Positions 16,567 to 25,102 of a DNA stretch of 64,000 bases are shown here, piece by piece. Source of the stretch: Bathymodiolus brooksi methanotrophic gill symbiont (GTDB lineage Bacteria; Pseudomonadota; Gammaproteobacteria; Methylococcales; Methylomonadaceae); contig JAJJBE010000085.1 of assembly GCA_020996635.1 (NCBI GenBank), positions 36,258 to 100,257 of the forward strand, read 5' to 3'. A program made the position numbers and the translations under genes. The notes under the pieces were generated by a model that worked only from the letters and a program-made list of their open reading frames with translations, was not told where the DNA came from and did no database searches. The stretch's first letter is position 1. Each line of letters opens with the position of its first letter.

Positions 16567-17335
16567 TACTTTAGTAGGTAAAAAAGTATTAGTAACAAGG
16601 CCGGAGCATCAAGTCGCCGAATTAAATCGGTTAATCCAAGCCAGTTCTGGTATTAATATTAATTTGCCAGTGATTGAGGTTCGGGCTAAGCCTCTATCAG
16701 AGCAAGAAACTCTTTGCTTGGAGAAAATAGAATCTTTTGATTATATTTTTTTTATTAGTGTGAACGCAGTAAACTTTGCCCTACAAGCAATTGATGGCAA
16801 AATAGAGCGCTTGCAAAAAGCTAAGGTAGTTGCAGTCGGTAAAGCAACGGCGAATGCCTTAACTGAAAAAGGAATAATAAAGATAATAAGGTCTGAAAAA
16901 GGTTTTAATTCAGAGGCTATTTTAGCGATGCCTGAATTTCAGTCTTTATCCAATGAGTGCTGCCTGATTTTTAGGGGCGATGGTGGACGAGAGTTGTTGG
17001 CGACTGAGTTAAAAGCAAGAGGTGCGTTGGTCACTTATGTTGAGGTCTATCAAAAATTATTAACGGCACCAGATACACAGGATGTTGGTAAGTCTTTATT
17101 GAACAATGAATTTGCGGCAGTACTAATATATAGTGTTGTAGCACTGAATAACTTGCTGCTTTTATTAGCAGAAGACAAAATTAAAAAACAATTATTAATT
17201 ACACCGGTAGTGGTAATTAGCCAGCGAGTTTATTTAGCGGCTAAAGAAAGCGGATTTACACAGATAATAATTGCAGCAGAGGCATCTGATGCTGCAATGG
17301 TTAATGCATTATTGAATGGGGAAGCATGTGGCTGA
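16547..17335 (+). CDS. hemD: Uroporphyrinogen-III synthase
   Basis: 262 residues from a GTG at 16547 that overlaps hemC by 20 bp; AGGAAAAG lies 6-13 bp upstream. It closes and inverts ring D of hydroxymethylbilane. The family is very divergent; here the two-domain pattern is recognisable from VLVTRPEHQ at the start, FISVNAV near residue 68, [10 protein letters not shown] near 142 and [11 protein letters not shown] near 222. Position after hemC supports the call. Its 3' end overlaps the hemX frame by up to 20 bp. Confidence 0.9.
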   Translation: MTCTPISTLVGKKVLVTRPEHQVAELNRLIQASSGININLPVIEVRAKPLSEQETLCLEKIESFDYIFFISVNAVNFALQAIDGKIERLQKAKVVAVGKATANALTEKGIIKIIRSEKGFNSEAILAMPEFQSLSNECCLIFRGDGGRELLATELKARGALVTYVEVYQKLLTAPDTQDVGKSLLNNEFAAVLIYSVVALNNLLLLLAEDKIKKQLLITPVVVISQRVYLAAKESGFTQIIIAAEASDAAMVNALLNGEACG

Positions 17336-18473
17336 AGTCATTGAAGAAAAAAAACAAAAACCTGTAAAAGTTAAAAAAGAGCACAGTGGTGGTGCTTGGT
17401 TTGGGGTGGTTATTCTCTTAATTGTAATAGGGGTGGCTGGAGCAGGTTATTTTTTACTGCAGCAATTACGAGATAAACAGCAAGATTTAGGTGGGGAAAT
17501 TAGTAAAGAAACCCAGCAAATGATAGCGTTGACTAAGCAAATTTCTGCTTATCAAACCCAGTTAGGTGTAATTCAAAATCAGTTATCAGGCTTAAATTCT
17601 AATATTGCTAATAAAGTGGATAACTTTGAGCATCGTTTAAATGAAGTGGTGAAAATTCAAGACGAGCGTCTTGAGAGCACTGTAAAAGATGTCAAAGATT
17701 CAATTCAAAAAATTCATCGCCAACTAGGTAAAACACGTGGTGATTGGTTAGTATCTGATGCGGAATATTTATTAGGTGTTGCAAACCGTCGGTTACATTT
17801 AATGGGGGATGTTGGAACAACACTTGCCGCATTACAAGCGGCAGATCAACGACTGCGCGAAAGTGGTGATACGGCTGCATTTAAAATTCGTAAGCAGATT
17901 GCGAAAGAAATTTCAGTAGTTCAAGATATTAAAATAGCAGATATTGTAGGGCTTTATTCTGCGTTAGAGGCCTTAGAAGAACAGGTTGATTATCTAAATT
18001 TATTTTTACCTTATTCTGGAAAAGTAAAAGATCAAGAACTAGGTGAAAGTGCACAAAAACCAACCGTAGATGTTAACGATGCTTTAGATGATGTATTGAT
18101 TGAAATTGAAGGGATTGTTAGCATTCGCCGCTTAGATGCTCCTATAAAATCAATTATGACGCCTGAGCATAAAATATTTATAAAAGAGCGTTTAAGCAGT
18201 AAATTAATGATTGTTAAGCTAGCTTTGTTGCAGCATGATGACAAACTGTATCAGGCGAGTATTGATGATAGTTTGCAGTGGTTAAGGGGGAACTTTACTA
18301 ATGATCGAGTACGAGCCCGCTTTATTCGTGAATTAGATAAATTAAGAACCATTCAAATTCGTAGTAACCTGCCTGATATTAGCTTATCTTTTAAGATGTT
18401 AAAAGATATTGTGAAGCTAAGATTAGAGGTTGATAAAGCGATTCAAGATGAAAGCAGTCAAGTTAGTGAATAA
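17316..18473 (+). CDS. hemX: HemX-like membrane protein with coiled coil
   Basis: 385 residues, placed as usual between hemD and hemY. It has a lysine-rich cytoplasmic N-terminus, one membrane segment at about 30-49 (GVVILLIVIGVAGAGYFLL), then a long coiled coil (about 50-125) and a helical domain with GDWLVSDAEYLLGVANRRL, the family signature. The gammaproteobacterial HemX has no proven enzymatic role despite old annotation as a methyltransferase. Start: ATG 17316 is used here, but GTG 17328 is better placed after GGGGAAG and may be the real one. Confidence 0.88.
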   Translation: MGKHVAEVIEEKKQKPVKVKKEHSGGAWFGVVILLIVIGVAGAGYFLLQQLRDKQQDLGGEISKETQQMIALTKQISAYQTQLGVIQNQLSGLNSNIANKVDNFEHRLNEVVKIQDERLESTVKDVKDSIQKIHRQLGKTRGDWLVSDAEYLLGVANRRLHLMGDVGTTLAALQAADQRLRESGDTAAFKIRKQIAKEISVVQDIKIADIVGLYSALEALEEQVDYLNLFLPYSGKVKDQELGESAQKPTVDVNDALDDVLIEIEGIVSIRRLDAPIKSIMTPEHKIFIKERLSSKLMIVKLALLQHDDKLYQASIDDSLQWLRGNFTNDRVRARFIRELDKLRTIQIRSNLPDISLSFKMLKDIVKLRLEVDKAIQDESSQVSE

Positions 18474-18487
18474 CAGGAGCAAGTGAA

Positions 18488-19714
18488 GTGAAAAATATTT
18501 TGTTTTTTTTAGGTACACTTGTTTTAGCGTTGCTTCTAGCTTTTGTAACGCATGAATGGTTATTACAATATGATGACCCTGGTTATGTCTTAATAGGTGT
18601 TGGGCATTGGGCATTAGAAACCTCTTTGATTGTTTTTATTGTCGCTTCAATGGTGATTTTTGTTGCTTTATATTTTGTGTTTCGTGGGATCGGGTGGTTA
18701 CTGCGATTTCCTGGCAGAATACGCAGTAAAGGCAAGGACGTTAAGTTTAACCGGTCTCAGGAAGCTTTAATTTCAGGACTAGTTGATGCAGCTGAAGGGA
18801 ACTGGGAGCGTGCCGAAAATACTTTAATTAAGCATGCCTCTAACAGTGGGGCACCATTAATCCATTATTTAACAGCAGCACGAGCAGCACATTCCAGGGG
18901 TGCGTTAGATAAACGTGATGAATATTTAAGGCGTGCGACAAAAGATGCTCCTGGGTCTGATGTGGCTGTGGGATTAACACAAGCAGAGCTGCATTTATCA
19001 CAAAAGCAGTTTGATCAAGCACTTGTTACCCTAACTAAATTGCATTCAATGGATTCAACACATGCCAGTGTTTTGAAAATGTTGCATCAAACCTATCACC
19101 ATTTAGGGGATTGGGCGGCTATTAAATCACTTTTACCCGCATTAAATGAGCATAAAGTCTTTATGGAAGCTGAAGTGAAATTACTAGAGGTTGAAACGTA
19201 TAGCACTTTATTAAAAGAAGCTGCCGGACAAGCAGATGCCAAAGGTATTCAAGCTCTTTGGAAAGATATTCCTTTACATGTTCAAGAGATGCAGGGTTTA
19301 CCCGCTATTTATTATGCAGCTATGATTGAAGCGGGAGCTGGAGCAAAAATAGAAAATGATATTGTTAAATCATTAAATAATAAATGGGATATGACCTTAC
19401 TTTCTCTTTTTGGTAGCGTGCAATCGATTGATTTTAGAGGACAGTTAGAAATTACTGAAAAGTGGTTGTTAGAATACGGTAATGATCCTGTTCTATTGCG
19501 AGTTTTGGGTAAAATTTCAATAAAATGTGAATTTTCAGATAAGGCTAAAAAGTATTTAGCTAAAAGTATTAGTTTAGAGCCGACTGTTGAAGCTTATCGT
19601 ATTTTGGGTAACTTTTTAGCAGAAGAGGGAGATAATAAGCGTGCAATGGAATGTTTTAAACTGGGGCTAGAGCTAGCATCCAATGAAGTGATTAGTTACG
19701 TTGGTGGTATGTAA
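18488..19714 (+). CDS. hemY: HemY-like TPR membrane protein
   Basis: 408 residues from a GTG at 18488 with AGGAGC 8 bp upstream. Two membrane segments (about 5-23 and 40-66) are followed by TPR-like helical repeats to the C-terminus (e.g. LTKLHSMDSTHASVLKML; YRILGNFLAEEGDNKRAMECF). It is the last gene of the hem unit. The gammaproteobacterial HemY is not the protoporphyrinogen oxidase of the same name in Bacillus; its role is unclear. A MITE begins 14 bp after the stop. Confidence 0.88.
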   Translation: MKNILFFLGTLVLALLLAFVTHEWLLQYDDPGYVLIGVGHWALETSLIVFIVASMVIFVALYFVFRGIGWLLRFPGRIRSKGKDVKFNRSQEALISGLVDAAEGNWERAENTLIKHASNSGAPLIHYLTAARAAHSRGALDKRDEYLRRATKDAPGSDVAVGLTQAELHLSQKQFDQALVTLTKLHSMDSTHASVLKMLHQTYHHLGDWAAIKSLLPALNEHKVFMEAEVKLLEVETYSTLLKEAAGQADAKGIQALWKDIPLHVQEMQGLPAIYYAAMIEAGAGAKIENDIVKSLNNKWDMTLLSLFGSVQSIDFRGQLEITEKWLLEYGNDPVLLRVLGKISIKCEFSDKAKKYLAKSISLEPTVEAYRILGNFLAEEGDNKRAMECFKLGLELASNEVISYVGGM

Positions 19715-19728
19715 ACACCTAGGTACTT

Positions 19729-19912
19729 AAGTACTTGTGCATAATTACTCTAACATTTTGATATGACGAATTTTAGTAGGATGGGTAGAGCGTTTTTTTG
19801 CGAAACCCATCATTCTGGCAATGATTGATGGGTTTCACTACGCGCCTAAAAAATAGGCGCTTCATTCTACCCATCCTACAAAATATTAAATTAATTTTTT
19901 GGTATTTACTTA
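19729..19912. mobile_element. GTAGGATGGG-type MITE, copy 1
   Basis: A 184 bp non-coding element, nearly identical to 27052-27238. Its inner arms are GTAGGATGGGTAGA and its complement CTACCCATCCTAC, its outer ends are partly inverted (AAGTA...TACTT), and its centre holds two hairpins: GAAACCCATCA/TGATGGGTTTC and GCGCCT/AGGCGC. The GTAGG(A/G)TGGG inner repeat is common in proteobacterial MITEs (recalled). It fills the gap between hemY and suhB, two convergent genes, and its hairpins could end transcription from both. Confidence 0.8.
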
Positions 19913-19954
19913 GTAGGTAGCCTATATTAGCCATATAGGCTACCCATTTTAAGT

Positions 19955-20758
19955 TTAACTTTTTAGGCTTTCAGTGACATGTGGCTCAATTAAGTGATAT
20001 AAAGCTTGATGCATTTTAGGGTTACCGGCAATTACGTTGCCTGACTCTAAATATTGGTCGTTAAAGGCTAAGTCAGTGACGACACCACCAGCTTCTTTTA
20101 CAATCAGCAGTCCTGCTGCAATATCCCAAGGTTTAAGGTCAATTTCCCAAAAACCATCTAGACGCCCCATTGCTAGGTAAGCCAAATCAATAGCGGCAGA
20201 ACCTGTGCGGCGTATTCCTGACGTATTCACACAAATAGCTTTAAACATTTTCAAATAAGCATCTAAATATTGTTGCTGCTGTACTTTAAAAGGGAAGCCT
20301 GTACCAATTAATGAACCTGCCAGGTTGGTTTGTTGTGTCACTCGGATACGTTTACCATTTAAAGCGGCACCATCACCACGAGACGCAGTAAATAGTTCAT
20401 CACGCTGTGGATCAAATACAACTGCCACGATTAAATTATTTTTGTGCTTTAAAGCAATTGAAACTGCGTAATGAGGGAATCCGTGTAGGAAATTAGTGGT
20501 GCCATCTAAAGGGTCAATAATCCAAGTATAGTCATTGCCTTCATGAGCACCACTTTCTTCTGCAAGGATTGCATGGTCTGGGTACGCAGTTTTTAAAATT
20601 TTTATGATCTCAGCTTCAGCTTGACGATCAATTTCAGTAACAAAATCATGTTGTTCTTTGTTATCAACTTGAATATGATTCACGTTTTCAGAAGCACGAA
20701 GAATGATATCCCCCGCGCTTCTCGCAGCACGGATAGCGATAGTAAGCATTGGATGCAT
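19955..20758 (-). CDS. suhB: Inositol-1-monophosphatase family protein SuhB
   Basis: 267 residues, full length. A Mg-dependent phosphatase whose family member SuhB in E. coli also binds RNA polymerase and the antitermination complex for rRNA synthesis. Seen: the metal-binding glutamate in EESGAHEG near residue 67, WIIDPLDGTTNF (about 80-91) and the second motif DLKPWDIAAG near residue 212. ATG at 20758; divergent from trmJ across 88 bp. Confidence 0.93.
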   Translation of the reverse strand: MHPMLTIAIRAARSAGDIILRASENVNHIQVDNKEQHDFVTEIDRQAEAEIIKILKTAYPDHAILAEESGAHEGNDYTWIIDPLDGTTNFLHGFPHYAVSIALKHKNNLIVAVVFDPQRDELFTASRGDGAALNGKRIRVTQQTNLAGSLIGTGFPFKVQQQQYLDAYLKMFKAICVNTSGIRRTGSAAIDLAYLAMGRLDGFWEIDLKPWDIAAGLLIVKEAGGVVTDLAFNDQYLESGNVIAGNPKMHQALYHLIEPHVTESLKS

Positions 20759-20846
20759 AAGTAAATTTATAATGAGCAGTTAGAAATCAATATAGGATAA
20801 CAAAAATTTTGATAAAATTGACGTTTTTATTCATTAGGGTAGAGCA

Positions 20847-21572
20847 TTGCTGGCAAATATTCGGATTGTATTGGTTGAAACATCCCATCCTGGGAACATA
20901 GGCGCGGTAGCTCGTGCTATGAAGAATATGTGTATGACTGAATTATATTTAGTTCAACCTAAAGTTTTTCCCAGTGCTGAAGCAACCGCACGTGCTTCAG
21001 GCGCAGATGACTTATTAGCTAATGCGATTTTGTGTGATTCTATTCAAGAGGCGGTTGCAGACTGTGAAATCGTTATTGGTGCCAGTGCACGCTCACGTAG
21101 TATTTCTGTTCCTGAACTACCTCCTAGGGAATGTGCGGAAAAAATGGTAGTAGAAGCCCAGGACAAAAAAATTGCTATTTTATTTGGTCGTGAAAATTCA
21201 GGTTTAAAAAATCATGAACTAGATTTGTGTCAAAGTTTACTAGCTATTCCTAGTAACCCTGAATACAGCTCATTAAACCTTGCTGCTGCAGTGCAAGTTG
21301 TGTGTTATGAATTAAGAGTTGCTTCAGGAATAGAAGCAGCTAAACCGAAAGAGTTAGAAAATCCATTAGCAAGTTCAGCTCAGATGGAATCTTTTTTTGA
21401 GCATTTGTATCAGACATTGGATGAAATAGGCTTTTTAAACCCAGAAAAGTCTACTTCTATTATGCGTCGTTTAAGACGGCTTTATCATCGGACTAATTTA
21501 GATACGAAGGAGCTAGATATTCTGCGTGGTATTTTGAAAAAATCAACAGCAGTCTTACATAAAAAAATATGA
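20847..21572 (+). CDS. trmJ: tRNA (cytidine/uridine-2'-O-)-methyltransferase TrmJ
   Basis: 241 residues from a TTG at 20847. TrmJ methylates the ribose of nucleotide 32 of several tRNAs. It is a SPOUT-class enzyme: [18 protein letters not shown] (11-28) is the family's RNA and cofactor motif 1, [13 protein letters not shown] (about 112-124) motif 2 and [17 protein letters not shown] motif 3. Members usually sit upstream of cysE and iscR, as here; an ATGA overlap couples it to cysE. Confidence 0.93.
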   Translation: MLANIRIVLVETSHPGNIGAVARAMKNMCMTELYLVQPKVFPSAEATARASGADDLLANAILCDSIQEAVADCEIVIGASARSRSISVPELPPRECAEKMVVEAQDKKIAILFGRENSGLKNHELDLCQSLLAIPSNPEYSSLNLAAAVQVVCYELRVASGIEAAKPKELENPLASSAQMESFFEHLYQTLDEIGFLNPEKSTSIMRRLRRLYHRTNLDTKELDILRGILKKSTAVLHKKI

Positions 21573-22315
21573 TTAATTTGATTAAAGAGGATATTTCTAG
21601 TGTTTTTGAACGAGATCCTGCCGCGCAATCATTGTTAGATGTGATTTTTGTCTACCCTGGTTTTCATGCAATTGTTTTACATCGCTTAAGTCATGGTTTA
21701 TGGGTAAAGGGGATTAAGTTCCCCGCACGATTAATTGCACATTTTAGCCGCTGGATTACTGGGATAGAAATTCACCCGGGTGCTATTGTTGGTCGTCGTT
21801 TTTTTATAGACCATGGGATGGGAGTAGTCATTGGTGAAACAACAGTTATCGGTGATGACTGTACTTTGTATCATGGTGTAACACTAGGTGGAACGAGTGC
21901 TAGCAAAGGAAAACGACACCCTACGCTACATAACGGTGTGGTCATTGGTGCAGGCGCGAAAATATTAGGCCCTATTGAAATTGGTAACGATGCACGAATT
22001 GGCTCTAATTCTGTTGTTTTAAAGCCTGTATCAGCAGGGGCAACGGTTGTTGGGATTCCAGGGCATGTGGTGAGTGCCAGAGATAATAAAATGACGGATC
22101 GTAAAAAAATTGCCAATAAAATGGGGTTTGATGCTTATGGAACAACGGCAGATTCACCTGACCCTGTTGCTTATGCGATTAATCATATGTTGGATCATAT
22201 ACAAGTGATGGATAAACAAATGGATGCTATGAAAAAAAACCTGAAGGATGCAGGGATACCTTGTAAAGTTGAGGATATGCCAGATTTAGATGGCTGTGAA
22301 ATCGATAAAGAGTAA
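21569..22315 (+). CDS. cysE: Serine O-acetyltransferase
   Basis: 248 residues. It makes O-acetylserine from serine and acetyl-CoA, the first step of cysteine synthesis. The left-handed beta-helix hexapeptides are clear from [21 protein letters not shown] to [15 protein letters not shown]; the active histidines sit in DHGMG and HGVTLGG. Its start overlaps the trmJ stop (ATGA). Placing a cysteine-synthesis gene next to iscR-iscS, which draws sulphur from cysteine, makes functional sense. Confidence 0.95.
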   Translation: MINLIKEDISSVFERDPAAQSLLDVIFVYPGFHAIVLHRLSHGLWVKGIKFPARLIAHFSRWITGIEIHPGAIVGRRFFIDHGMGVVIGETTVIGDDCTLYHGVTLGGTSASKGKRHPTLHNGVVIGAGAKILGPIEIGNDARIGSNSVVLKPVSAGATVVGIPGHVVSARDNKMTDRKKIANKMGFDAYGTTADSPDPVAYAINHMLDHIQVMDKQMDAMKKNLKDAGIPCKVEDMPDLDGCEIDKE

Positions 22316-22367
22316 AGTGTGAAGTGAATCTAAGTCTTTAAAATAAACGGGGTTTTATTAAGGTTTA

Positions 22368-22400
22368 ATAGTTGACTATTTTACTAGGTTAATTTATATT
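22368..22400 (+). promoter_or_regulatory. iscR promoter with IscR type 1 box
   Basis: TTGACT (22372-22377) and TATATT (22395-22400) are 17 bp apart, a good sigma-70 promoter. Overlapping the -35, 22368-22392 matches the type 1 IscR site: the first half ATAGTTGACT fits the consensus exactly, the second half at 6 of 10. Such a site would let [2Fe-2S]-IscR repress its own operon. Confidence 0.65.
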
Positions 22401-22433
22401 GCAGCTATTAACTTAATAAAAATAGGAAAATTA

Positions 22434-22919
22434 ATGAGACTAACTACTAAAGGTCGTTATGCCGTGACGGCCATGCTCGATTTGGCAATACATAGTCAAA
22501 TTAAACCAGTAACTTTGACTGAAATTGCAACGCGTCAAACAATTTCACTCTCTTATTTAGAGCAACTTTTTTCTCGTTTACGTCGTGCTGAAATGGTTGT
22601 TGGAGTACGAGGCCCTGGTGGTGGCTATAAATTAAGCCGCGAAGCAAATGAAATTAATATTTCAGATATTATCTTAGCGGTAGATGAACAGGTTGATTTA
22701 ACTAATTGTGAGCAAAAAGGGAATTGCCAAGATGGTGAGCCTTGTTTAACTCATGATTTATGGATGGGGTTAAGTGGTGTTGTTCGTAGTTATTTAGATG
22801 GTATTACTTTAGGTGATATTTTAGAGCGTGATTCAGTGAAATCAGTCGCAGCAAGGCAGGATGCAAGCCAAGTAATTCAGTTTAAAGGGGCAGCCACTGT
22901 AGGTATGGCAATAAAATAA
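22434..22919 (+). CDS. iscR: Fe-S cluster-sensing transcription regulator IscR
   Basis: 161 residues, Rrf2 family. The N-terminus MRLTTKGRYAVTAMLDLA and the winged helix with ISLSYLEQLFSRLRR are typical. The cluster ligands are the three cysteines in CEQKGNCQDGEPC (about residues 92-104) with a following histidine. It represses iron-sulphur genes when its own cluster is loaded. It heads the iscR-iscS-iscA group and has a matching operator upstream. Confidence 0.95.
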   Translation: MRLTTKGRYAVTAMLDLAIHSQIKPVTLTEIATRQTISLSYLEQLFSRLRRAEMVVGVRGPGGGYKLSREANEINISDIILAVDEQVDLTNCEQKGNCQDGEPCLTHDLWMGLSGVVRSYLDGITLGDILERDSVKSVAARQDASQVIQFKGAATVGMAIK

Positions 22920-24017
22920 ATGATCTATTTTGATCATAATGCAACAACGCCTCTTGATGAAAGAGTGCTTGAAGAAATGCTGCCTTTTTTGGGGCAACTC
23001 TATGGCAATCCTTCTGGGCTTTACCGCTTAGCTAGAGTTTCTCGTAGTGCGATGGAAACAGCGCGTGAGCATATCGCACAATTAGTTAATGCAGAGCCAG
23101 AGCATATTGTTTTTACCAGCGGTGGCACGGAAGCAAATAATGTGGCTTTAAAAAGTGGTTTGATTAAAAAACATCTTATTACTTCTGCTATTGAACACCC
23201 TTCGATCATTAAATCATTGCCCAATAATGGAGCTAAAAAAACGATTATTGGAGTGACTGAGCAGGGCATCATTTCTTCTCAAGAAATTAGTGATTCTGCT
23301 GATTTTGATTTTGCTTCATTTATGATGGTAAATAATGAAACTGGAGTTATTCAGGATATAAAAAAAATAACTCAATTAGTAAAGAAACGAGGAGCATTGA
23401 TACATACAGATGCCGTACAGGCGCTGGGTAAAATCCCCGTAGATTTTCAGGATTTAGGTGTTGATTTAATGTCCCTCTCTAGCCATAAAATCTACGGCCC
23501 AAAAGGCTGTGGTGCATTAATAAGCAAGCAAACTGATTTAATGCAAAATTTTATGACGGGTGGCGGGCAAGAACAAGGCTTGCGAGCAGGTACAGAAAAT
23601 GTTGCTGCAATTGTTGGTTTTGGTAAAGCGGCAGAATTAGCAAAATTAGAGCTGCAAGAAAGGCAAGCTCATACGCTTAAATTAAGAAACTATTTGGAAC
23701 AACAATTATACCGAGTTTCATCAGTTAAAGTATTTTCAGAACATGTCCCGCGAATATCGAATACAGTACAAATGGGAATACAGGGCTGTATTGGAGAAAT
23801 GCTATTAATGCAGTTAGACCAAAAAAATATAGCGGTTTCTAGTGGCTCTGCTTGTGCAAGTAATGAAGAAGCAAGTAGTCATGTTTTGGGTGCAATGAAT
23901 ATAGAGCCACAGTTAGCTCAGTCAGCAATAAGAGTTAGCTTAGGGAAAAATAACACATTAGAAGAAATTGATGTTTTTGTGCAAGAATTAAAGCAAATCA
24001 TCACTAAAAATAGGTAA
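22920..24017 (+). CDS. iscS: Cysteine desulfurase, IscS/NifS type
   Basis: 365 residues, shorter than E. coli IscS (404), closer to NifS-like forms. PLP enzyme that takes sulphur from cysteine as a persulphide. The PLP lysine is K190 in LSSHKIYGPKG; the persulphide cysteine is C312 in SSGSACAS; H92 in IEHPSI stacks on PLP. ATG directly abuts the iscR stop. The group lacks iscU, hscB, hscA and fdx, so the scaffold protein must be elsewhere or replaced. Confidence 0.92.
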   Translation: MIYFDHNATTPLDERVLEEMLPFLGQLYGNPSGLYRLARVSRSAMETAREHIAQLVNAEPEHIVFTSGGTEANNVALKSGLIKKHLITSAIEHPSIIKSLPNNGAKKTIIGVTEQGIISSQEISDSADFDFASFMMVNNETGVIQDIKKITQLVKKRGALIHTDAVQALGKIPVDFQDLGVDLMSLSSHKIYGPKGCGALISKQTDLMQNFMTGGGQEQGLRAGTENVAAIVGFGKAAELAKLELQERQAHTLKLRNYLEQQLYRVSSVKVFSEHVPRISNTVQMGIQGCIGEMLLMQLDQKNIAVSSGSACASNEEASSHVLGAMNIEPQLAQSAIRVSLGKNNTLEEIDVFVQELKQIITKNR

Positions 24018-24022
24018 AGATT

Positions 24023-24346
24023 ATGGCTATTGAATTAACAGAAAGTGCGGCAAAACAAATCAAAAAGCAATTGGATAGTCGAGGCGAAGGTTTGGGCTTG
24101 AAATTAGGTGTTAAAAAATCAGGTTGTTCTGGTTTTGCCTATACGATTGCTTATGCAGATAAATTAGAAGAAGGTGATAAAGTTTATGAAACCTTTGGTG
24201 TGAATGTAGTTGTTGCAGGTGAAAATATCGACACGCTTGATGGTTTGGTTTTAGATTATGCCAAAGAAGGCATTAATGAAGCTTTTAAATTTAATAACCC
24301 CAATGTAAAAGGCACTTGTGGTTGTGGTGAAAGTTTTTCAGTTTAA
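24023..24346 (+). CDS. iscA: Iron-sulphur assembly protein, IscA type
   Basis: 107 residues, A-type carrier. The three ligand cysteines are present: C35 in KSGCSGF, and C99 and C101 in the C-terminal CGCGESF. It carries iron or clusters from the assembly site to target proteins. It starts 5 bp after iscS. The 107-residue size and GVKKSGCSG motif fit IscA better than ErpA or SufA. Confidence 0.92.
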   Translation: MAIELTESAAKQIKKQLDSRGEGLGLKLGVKKSGCSGFAYTIAYADKLEEGDKVYETFGVNVVVAGENIDTLDGLVLDYAKEGINEAFKFNNPNVKGTCGCGESFSV

Positions 24347-24371
24347 GCTGAAAAGCCAAGAGAGGTAGTCA

Positions 24372-24557
24372 ATGGAATTTTCTAGGTGGGAAAATGTCTT
24401 TGTTGGGTTGATGGCTGTAGGACTTATTTTTTGGATGTTTCCAGGGATCAAAGCATCAATGGAACGCAGTAAAGATGCGGAGTCAGATTGGACTGGTTTT
24501 TTACTTCCTATTGCTGCGGTTATTATTTTTGTAGTTTTTTTAATTTCGATGGTTTGA
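24372..24557 (+). CDS. Small two-span membrane protein, unknown
   Basis: 61 residues with AGAGG 7 bp before the ATG. Two hydrophobic spans (about 9-27 and 41-60) flank a short charged loop SMERSKDAESDW. The stop is followed by the darP ATG after 1 bp, so it is in the same transcript. I do not recognise a family; its good ribosome site and tight spacing argue that it is real. Confidence 0.65.
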   Translation: MEFSRWENVFVGLMAVGLIFWMFPGIKASMERSKDAESDWTGFLLPIAAVIIFVVFLISMV

Positions 24558-24558
24558 G

Positions 24559-25092
24559 ATGGCAGATTTTATAGAAGAAGAGTGGGAAGAAGAGGTATGG
24601 GCTATTCGCCCTAATAAATCACAGTTAAAGCGTGATATTGCAGAAGTTAGTGATTTAAGTGAAGAGATTAGTCAGTTAACGCCAGTTCAAGTAGAAAGGT
24701 TGGGTCTACCGGATACTTTGGTCTATGCGATTGAAAATGCGACAAAAATGCCGGCAAAAAGTGCGCGTAAGCGACAAATGAAATATGTGACTTCATTGAT
24801 GCGCAATGAAGATCTTGATGCTATTCAAGCAAGTTTAGATAAAATGAAAGCAAAAAGTGCGCATGCTGCGCGCGAGTTACATCAATCGGAACGCTGGCGT
24901 GATCGCTTATTATCTGAAGATAAACAAGCATTAACGGATTTATTAAATCAATTTCCAGGGGCTGATGCACAGCAAGTACGCCAATTAATTCGGAATGCGA
25001 AAAAAGAAATTTCTTTAAGTAAACCGCCTAAAAATTCACGTTTATTATTTCGTTATTTACGCAATTTAATAGACAGTAATTCAAGTCACTAA
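24559..25092 (+). CDS. darP: Ribosome-associated protein DarP (YjgA, DUF615)
   Basis: 177 residues, the usual length. DarP joins late in 50S subunit assembly in E. coli. Family hallmarks: PNKSQLKRDI near residue 18, PLPDTL-like GLPDTLVYAI near 49, ARKRQMKYV near 69 and the C-terminal NSRLLFRYLR. Highly charged and helical, cytoplasmic. It sits between the small membrane protein and an MscS channel with 10 bp to the latter. Confidence 0.92.
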   Translation: MADFIEEEWEEEVWAIRPNKSQLKRDIAEVSDLSEEISQLTPVQVERLGLPDTLVYAIENATKMPAKSARKRQMKYVTSLMRNEDLDAIQASLDKMKAKSAHAARELHQSERWRDRLLSEDKQALTDLLNQFPGADAQQVRQLIRNAKKEISLSKPPKNSRLLFRYLRNLIDSNSSH

Positions 25093-25102
25093 TCGTCCTT
25101 TT

